Virus record (IMG/VR): IMGVR_UViG_3300021373_001097
Coordinates: 1 to 35,577 of that record
DNA: 35,577 bases
Direction: 5' to 3' (one strand)
Source of the DNA: a virus
Shown: one piece after another, positions 30,277-35,577 of the stretch
Position numbering within the stretch: the first letter of the stretch is position 1
Layout of the letters: every line of letters begins with the position of its first letter
Notes under the pieces: generated by a model
The model's input: the letters and a program-made list of their open reading frames with translations, nothing else
What the model was told of the DNA's origin: nothing
Databases searched by the model: none
Translations under genes and position numbers: made by a program

Positions 30277-33200
30277 ATGGCTACAGAGTTTAAATACACG
30301 GTAGATGGAAAAGACTACTTCTTTGCTAATGAAATCGGTCAAGCAGAAGCCGAAAGAATTATAAGAGATGAACAAGATAAAGCTTCTGGTGAAGTAGATG
30401 AATACGACTATAACAACCCAGAAGATGAAGGTGCCTTACAAGAAATAGCAGAAGGAATAGGTTCAGGTATTATTGCTATTCCTCAAGGTATAGTAGAAAC
30501 GGCTACTAGTTTAATAGATCTAGCGGCTGGAACTAATTATACCGAGTCCGTAACAAAAACAGGTAATTATATCAGAGATGCTTTGGATATAGATCCAACA
30601 GGTACTGCTGGTAAAGTTGCAGAAGGTTTAACACAATTCGCCATCCCAGGTATAACTGTCGCTAGTCTTGTTTCCAAAGGAAGTAGGTTAGCCAAGATAG
30701 CTAGAGGTCAACCTCAATTAAGAGGTAAACAATCTGTCTTTGATAAATTTCGTGGTAAACGAAGAGGTAGAGAAATTGGTCAAGAAATTGGTAGACCTCC
30801 CAAAGGCAGAGAAATAAAATTAAGTAAAAGTCAAAAGTTTGGGGAAGCAGCAAGACAAATTGGTGCAGCAGGTCTTACTGATGTATTGGTATCTACCGAC
30901 GGAACACAAACCATATCTGACTTTTTTGAAGGCGGCCCCACAAAAACAAAAGAAACTTTAGGTTTAGAAGGCAGAGAGTTAGCGGCGGCAAGATTATATA
31001 ATAAGATACAACACGGATTAGAAGGTAGTGTGTTCGCAGGTATTTTACCACCTGTTCTTGGAGCAGCAATAAGTGGTACATCGAAACTCGGTGCACGAAC
31101 CACGAGAGAGGTTGGTTTAGGTACGGCAGGTGCAGGAGTTGGGGCAGGCTACGAGATTGTAGGTTCAGCCATAGACGGAGAATTACCAGAGTTTGCAGAT
31201 GTTTTAGAAAGTGGAGCTAAAGGTTTAGGCATCGGTGTTGGTGTTGGTGTTGGTTCCAGAGCATTGAGTGCTACATCAGATGTAGCCGCAGAATCCATAA
31301 AAAGAGGTGAAGAAAGATATTTAAAAGGCGAGTCTTACAATAGTTTAGACAAAGCTGTTACAAGAGCCGTTTCTGTTTTTAGATATAGATCTTTTTTAGA
31401 TCCAGCAACTGCAAGATTGAAGTCTATGGTTAACCCAGCGGTTGAAGGAGAAATAAAACGTGCAGAAAAAACATTAAAAGAAATAGATAAAGAAATAAAA
31501 AAAGCTTTGAAAGACCCAGATTATATGCAGTTGAGTGGGTACAACAAAGAAAAATTAATTAATAATTTTATGGATGTTTTAGAAGGTAAAAGATACGACG
31601 AACTACAAATCCCTAGACCTTTGTTTGAGGCTTATTCAAAAGCAAAAAAAGCTATTGATAAACTATCTGAAAAAGTAAAAGAATCCAGTATAGCTAGAAA
31701 TTTACCAGAAGACTTGACGGCATCAGAGAGAGGCACTGGTATGTTAAGCAGACAAGATTTTATTGATATTGTAAATCAGAATATAAGTTCTGGTGGTTAT
31801 CTTTCTAGACTATATCAAATATTTAACGATGAAACTTTTAAATTGTCACCGTCTGCAAGATCTTCTTTGGTTGAACAAATAACCGAAGCTAAAGGAGCAG
31901 TTGACATAAGACATGTTCAGAAATTTCTAAAAGAAGAAACAGGGAATTATCCAATTGACGATGCTTTTGTTAGAGAATGGAGAGCAGGTAATGTTACTTT
32001 AACACCAGCACAAGCTAATAGATATATTGATAACGTCACAAAATATTATAAAGGATTAAAAAACGCTAAACCAAGAACATCAACTGGCATGAGTGTTCCT
32101 ATTGTTAGATTAAACCCTGGAGTTGTAAACAAACCTCAAGTGGATAATAAAATAATCAGAGAAATTATGGGTGAGATCAGAACACCTAAAGAAGCTTATA
32201 TTCATACAGTAGCTGAACTATCTAATTTTATTGCCTCTGATGCTTTTTACACTGGTTTCAAAAGGACAGCTGATGCTTCTATCTTGGCTACTGCCACTAG
32301 AAATGCTGATGCTATTGCAAGAGGACAGCCAGGTGATGAAGTACCTATGTTCGTTAATACAAATGCAGAGATACAAGCAAGAGTAGATCAAATAAATGCA
32401 CAAAGACTAGCCGATAACCCGGATGCAACAATCGAAAACGGAGGTCTGATTAGAACTTTAGATCAAGCACCTAATGGTCAAAAAGAAATGGATGATATAT
32501 TAGAATCCATGAGAACCAGAGGTGGTAAGATGGACTACGTTGTTCTAGGAAGAGATCCAGAAGCAGGTGGTGGTCAAGGTGGTGGTCCTAGTAGAAGTGT
32601 TTATGGTGAGATGTATGGCTATGCTATTCCTAGACCAATGTTTGATGCCATGACAAATATTGTAAACTCAAATATGAGTCCTATGGTTGACTTTGCTAGA
32701 ACCGTTTATGGTCCTCTACTACAATTAAAAGGTGTGTCTCAATACGCTAAAACAATTTTGTCGCCAATCACTCAAGTGAGAAACGTAATATCTGCTGCTA
32801 TGTTTGCTTTAGCAAATGGTAATGTTGGTAGAGGTGCGAATGTTATGGAATCAGTTGATATGGTTCTACGAGACCTTATCGATAAAGAACTAAAGATTAA
32901 AGGTAAAAAATTTATTGACTACGATTTAAATAATGAAGTTCTAGATTTTTTAGTAGACCTACAAAAGAGAGGTGTCATTGGTAGTTCTGCTCAATTAAGA
33001 GAAATACAAGCAAACTTAAAGAAAGGTTTGGGATATAGAGATACAGGTCCTACTGGAGAACAAATACAACGATATACAAAAGATGATCGTGAGGGTATAC
33101 ACAGTACTGTTCAAACACAAACGTCACCCAATTTAATAGGTGTCTTAGAAACCTCTCCAATAAGAACAGAGAAGGGAGCAATCTCTGCTACAGATTTAGA

Positions 33201-35061
33201 CAGTAGTGCTTTTTCTGGTAGAGTTTTTGGACCTGAAGCTAGAAAAAATGGACTGCATAGAGTGGCAGGGTCTGCTTATCAAAAAGGTAAAAATTCTACA
33301 TTAGTTTTTCTGAATAAAGCAGAAGGTTTGTATAAAGGTGGTGATGATATTTGGAAGATATACAACTATCAATTTGAACTACAGAAACTTAGAAATGCCA
33401 GAACAAAGATGATGGCTGCTGGAGATCCTCTGGATGCAGAGATAAAATTTTCTAGATACATAAATAAAACTGATGAAGAAACTATAGACGAAGCAATGAA
33501 AAGATATGCGGCAGATAATGTTCGTAATTTAGTGCCCAACTATGAACTAGTACCTGAATTTATCAAAGGCTTAAGAATGGTTCCTTTAGGTAACTTCGTT
33601 GCATTCCCCGCCGAAATCATGAGAACTGGTTTTAATATTTTAAATACAGCAGCAAGAGAACTATCTAGCGATGATATCGCTATTAGAGAAATAGGAATGA
33701 AAAGATTAATGGGAGGAGTTACTGCTTTTGCTGTAGCAGGTGATGGTCTTCAAAGATTTGCACAATCTCTAACAGACACAAGTGATGAAGAGTTGGCTGC
33801 AGCTAACAGACAAGCGGCAACTTGGCAAAGAAACTCTCAGTTCATTCCAGTAGGCAGAGACAAAAATGGTAACTTTGAATACATAGATTTTAGTCATACT
33901 AATCCTTACGATCTTTTATCTAGAGGATTTAGAACTATGATAAATACCTATCAAGAAAGCAGTAGGTTAGGTAAAGGTTATGGAGAAACTGCTGCAAAAA
34001 TAGCATATGAAAGTTTAACTGAATACTTACAACCTTTCCTAGATCAGTCTATGATCTTTGCCGCTCTTCAAGATGTTTTACCTAAATCCATGATGGGTAG
34101 GGAAGGTGAGACAATGACAGGGGCAAAGGTATACAGAGAGGGAGATAGCCCAAGTGTTGCATGGGAAAAATCTCTAGTTCATATATTTAATACATTAATG
34201 CCAAACGCAGTACCAGTGAGAATACCAGTGGGTGCTGAACTTGGAATAGCTGGTGGTAACTTTCCTGCAGGCATAAAATCTATAGAGACAGGAAGATTTG
34301 CAAGAGGTGTTTTTGATTCAGATACAATAGAACCTTCAACAGGTAGAGAATATGATACTGGTTCAGAATTATTCCGAGCTTTTACTGGCGTTAATACTCA
34401 GATAATAGATAATAAAAAAGTAGCTTATTTTAAAGCTCAAGAATTTAAAGCAGCTAGATCTTCGGCAGCCACACTGTTTAACGAAGCAGTGAAATTAGAT
34501 GTAGCAGATAGAGATCAATTCTTGACTGCTTATCAAAGAGCAGATGATGCTAGACTAAAAGCGTTCAGAGCTTTTGCTTCACATGTAGAAGATTTAAAAA
34601 CTTTGGGTATGAGCAGAAGTCGATTACTAAAAGAATTTAAAAGAGCTGGTCTTGGTACAGAAGAAACAAATGCAATATTAAGAAACAGATATCTTCCTTT
34701 TACACCTAGTCAAAAGAAGATAGAAGAAGCTCGAAGAAAAGGAATTCGTGTACCTCAAGGAGCACTCAATAGATTGAAAGCTTTAAGACGAGGAATGTCT
34801 CTGAAAGAAGAACCTTTGTTTGGAATCAAAGGAAACGAAGCTTCAGAAGACTTGATGAACTTTTTTGACTTTACGCCACCAGCATCTGTTAAACCAGAAC
34901 CAAAGGTTGAACAAGAAAATATAGACATAGACATAGATGATATGGTATCAAATTCTCTAAGCATGAGAACAAGTCCTGTGACTAGAAGTAGTCCTACAGT
35001 CCTTGGAAGTAATCCAACAGACGTAGCAAAAAACATGGACATAGCTAGGAGAACAGCATGA
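30277..35061 (+). CDS. Giant internal virion protein
   Basis: At 1594 residues this is the largest product in the window. It begins with an acidic region, then has Ala/Gly-rich hydrophobic segments (about 50-70 and 245-330), long Lys/Glu-rich helices around 385-470 and mixed regions beyond. A segment near 820-860 (Q-V-R-N-V-I-S-A-A-M-F-A-L-A-N-G) and one near 1095-1120 (F-I-K-G-L-R-M-V-P-L-G-N-F-V-A-F-P) recall the largest ejection proteins of marine podoviruses and 'large polyvalent protein' domains. I find no convincing lytic transglycosylase or protease triad. It probably travels in the virion and enters the host with the DNA. A ribosome site (AGTAGGTG) precedes the ATG. Confidence 0.7.
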   Translation: MATEFKYTVDGKDYFFANEIGQAEAERIIRDEQDKASGEVDEYDYNNPEDEGALQEIAEGIGSGIIAIPQGIVETATSLIDLAAGTNYTESVTKTGNYIRDALDIDPTGTAGKVAEGLTQFAIPGITVASLVSKGSRLAKIARGQPQLRGKQSVFDKFRGKRRGREIGQEIGRPPKGREIKLSKSQKFGEAARQIGAAGLTDVLVSTDGTQTISDFFEGGPTKTKETLGLEGRELAAARLYNKIQHGLEGSVFAGILPPVLGAAISGTSKLGARTTREVGLGTAGAGVGAGYEIVGSAIDGELPEFADVLESGAKGLGIGVGVGVGSRALSATSDVAAESIKRGEERYLKGESYNSLDKAVTRAVSVFRYRSFLDPATARLKSMVNPAVEGEIKRAEKTLKEIDKEIKKALKDPDYMQLSGYNKEKLINNFMDVLEGKRYDELQIPRPLFEAYSKAKKAIDKLSEKVKESSIARNLPEDLTASERGTGMLSRQDFIDIVNQNISSGGYLSRLYQIFNDETFKLSPSARSSLVEQITEAKGAVDIRHVQKFLKEETGNYPIDDAFVREWRAGNVTLTPAQANRYIDNVTKYYKGLKNAKPRTSTGMSVPIVRLNPGVVNKPQVDNKIIREIMGEIRTPKEAYIHTVAELSNFIASDAFYTGFKRTADASILATATRNADAIARGQPGDEVPMFVNTNAEIQARVDQINAQRLADNPDATIENGGLIRTLDQAPNGQKEMDDILESMRTRGGKMDYVVLGRDPEAGGGQGGGPSRSVYGEMYGYAIPRPMFDAMTNIVNSNMSPMVDFARTVYGPLLQLKGVSQYAKTILSPITQVRNVISAAMFALANGNVGRGANVMESVDMVLRDLIDKELKIKGKKFIDYDLNNEVLDFLVDLQKRGVIGSSAQLREIQANLKKGLGYRDTGPTGEQIQRYTKDDREGIHSTVQTQTSPNLIGVLETSPIRTEKGAISATDLDSSAFSGRVFGPEARKNGLHRVAGSAYQKGKNSTLVFLNKAEGLYKGGDDIWKIYNYQFELQKLRNARTKMMAAGDPLDAEIKFSRYINKTDEETIDEAMKRYAADNVRNLVPNYELVPEFIKGLRMVPLGNFVAFPAEIMRTGFNILNTAARELSSDDIAIREIGMKRLMGGVTAFAVAGDGLQRFAQSLTDTSDEELAAANRQAATWQRNSQFIPVGRDKNGNFEYIDFSHTNPYDLLSRGFRTMINTYQESSRLGKGYGETAAKIAYESLTEYLQPFLDQSMIFAALQDVLPKSMMGREGETMTGAKVYREGDSPSVAWEKSLVHIFNTLMPNAVPVRIPVGAELGIAGGNFPAGIKSIETGRFARGVFDSDTIEPSTGREYDTGSELFRAFTGVNTQIIDNKKVAYFKAQEFKAARSSAATLFNEAVKLDVADRDQFLTAYQRADDARLKAFRAFASHVEDLKTLGMSRSRLLKEFKRAGLGTEETNAILRNRYLPFTPSQKKIEEARRKGIRVPQGALNRLKALRRGMSLKEEPLFGIKGNEASEDLMNFFDFTPPASVKPEPKVEQENIDIDIDDMVSNSLSMRTSPVTRSSPTVLGSNPTDVAKNMDIARRTA

Positions 35062-35510
35062 AATTATCAGAGAACTTTAGTTTAATAGAATTTACAAAAT
35101 CACAAACAGCAGAAAGAAAAGGCATAGAAAACAAACCAAATGAAATTCACATTATGGCATTAGAACAATTATGTCATTTAGTTCTTGAACCCATAAGATA
35201 TCATTTTAAAAAACCAGTCATGATTAATTCTGGATATCGTAGTCCAGCTTTGTGTGAAGCCATTGGATCAAAAGCAACCTCACAACATTGTAAAGGTGAG
35301 GCAGCAGACATTGAAATATTTGGTGTAAGTAATTATGATCTTGCTAAATATATAGAAAATAATTTAAATTTTGATCAACTTATATTAGAGTGTTGGGATG
35401 GAATAGAGCCAAACTCTGGTTGGGTTCATGTCTCTCTTGTTGAAGCAGATAACAGAAAAGATGTGCTAACATATACAAAAGCCAACGGATATACGAAAGG
35501 TATTGTATAA
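35058..35510 (+). CDS. Endolysin, M15-type zinc peptidase
   Basis: The 150-residue protein has S-G-Y-R-S at 58-62, Q-H-C-K-G-E-A-A-D-I at 76-85 and G-W-V-H-V-S at 121-126. His77, Asp84 and His124 match the zinc ligands of peptidase M15 (D-Ala-D-Ala carboxypeptidase / L-Ala-D-Glu endopeptidase type), which cleaves peptidoglycan peptides. There is no signal peptide, so it needs a holin to leave the cytoplasm; candidates lie at 4421-5896. It begins in the preceding stop (ATGA) and ends in a TAATG overlap. A role in the virion rather than in lysis is less likely but possible because it follows the ejection proteins. Confidence 0.85.
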   Translation: MKLSENFSLIEFTKSQTAERKGIENKPNEIHIMALEQLCHLVLEPIRYHFKKPVMINSGYRSPALCEAIGSKATSQHCKGEAADIEIFGVSNYDLAKYIENNLNFDQLILECWDGIEPNSGWVHVSLVEADNRKDVLTYTKANGYTKGIV

Positions 35511-35577
35511 TGAAAGACGGCCCGTTTAAAACTGCAATAGAAAAAGAAGACGAAGACAAGGTTATCATGCAACAATT
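35510..35577 (+). CDS. Start of next gene, cut by window edge
   Basis: A frame opens on the last base of the endolysin stop (TAATG) and stays open to the window end, giving 22 full codons. The visible part is acidic and basic (K-D-G-P-F-K-T-A-I-E-K-E-D-E-D-K). Too little is visible to name it. Confidence 0.45.
   Translation, partial: MKDGPFKTAIEKEDEDKVIMQQ

Noticed and set aside
1-35577. tRNA genes, CRISPR arrays, insertion sequences, integrase or attachment sites
   Set aside because: I looked for tRNA T-arm patterns, regularly spaced repeats, transposase or recombinase motifs and terminal inverted repeats and found none that hold. No gap over 300 bases without a gene exists in the window.

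Overview
The window looks like the structural half of a short-tailed (podovirus-type) marine bacteriophage. It starts inside one gene and ends inside another. Every convincing gene reads on the + strand. Genes are packed head to tail with many TAATG, ATGA and short overlaps, and many starts have good AGGAG-type ribosome binding sites. Bases are AT-rich (27 of 60 are G or C in one sampled line of the capsid gene, 10 of 60 and 15 of 60 in two lines of the oxygenase block). The mix of genes resembles uncultured marine phage contigs from surface seawater. An AT-rich marine host such as SAR11 is possible but is only inferred. There is no tail sheath, tube or tape-measure gene, and no terminase, integrase or DNA polymerase in the window.

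Layout: (1) bases 2-2008, the end of a large protein of unknown function; (2) 2008-4401, portal; (3) 4421-5991, small membrane proteins including a three-TM holin-type protein; (4) 5991-7723, hypothetical proteins, one with an EF-hand-like loop; (5) 7677-11043, head block: GroES-like co-chaperonin, scaffold, a conserved head-region protein, a decoration candidate and the major capsid protein, closed by a strong terminator; (6) 11072-15158, a new promoter, two virion proteins, a run of tiny very basic proteins in overlapping frames and two head-tail adaptor-like proteins; (7) 15195-20672, a Rossmann-type sugar-enzyme candidate behind its own promoter, then tail proteins: a copper-site (cupredoxin-like) virion protein, a fibre with a self-cleaving S74 chaperone and a glycine-rich gp38-like adhesin; (8) 20716-24250, six consecutive 2-oxoglutarate/Fe(II) oxygenase-like genes; (9) 24311-35061, tail nozzle-like protein and a set of internal/ejection proteins up to 1594 residues; (10) 35058-35510, an M15 peptidase endolysin, then the start of one more gene.

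The most unusual part is the six-gene oxygenase cassette. It has a hairpin and promoter-like sequence in front and an extended -10 promoter behind, looks more AT-rich than the capsid gene, and sits between the receptor-binding fibre genes and the tail/ejection genes. Four of the six keep the full H-x-D ... H ... R pattern or a close equivalent, one has H-x-E with a Lys, and one has H-x-H. Two of them (the third and sixth) are recognisable paralogues. A coordinated protein, glycan or small-molecule hydroxylation system carried by the phage is a reasonable hypothesis. The substrate cannot be read from the sequence.
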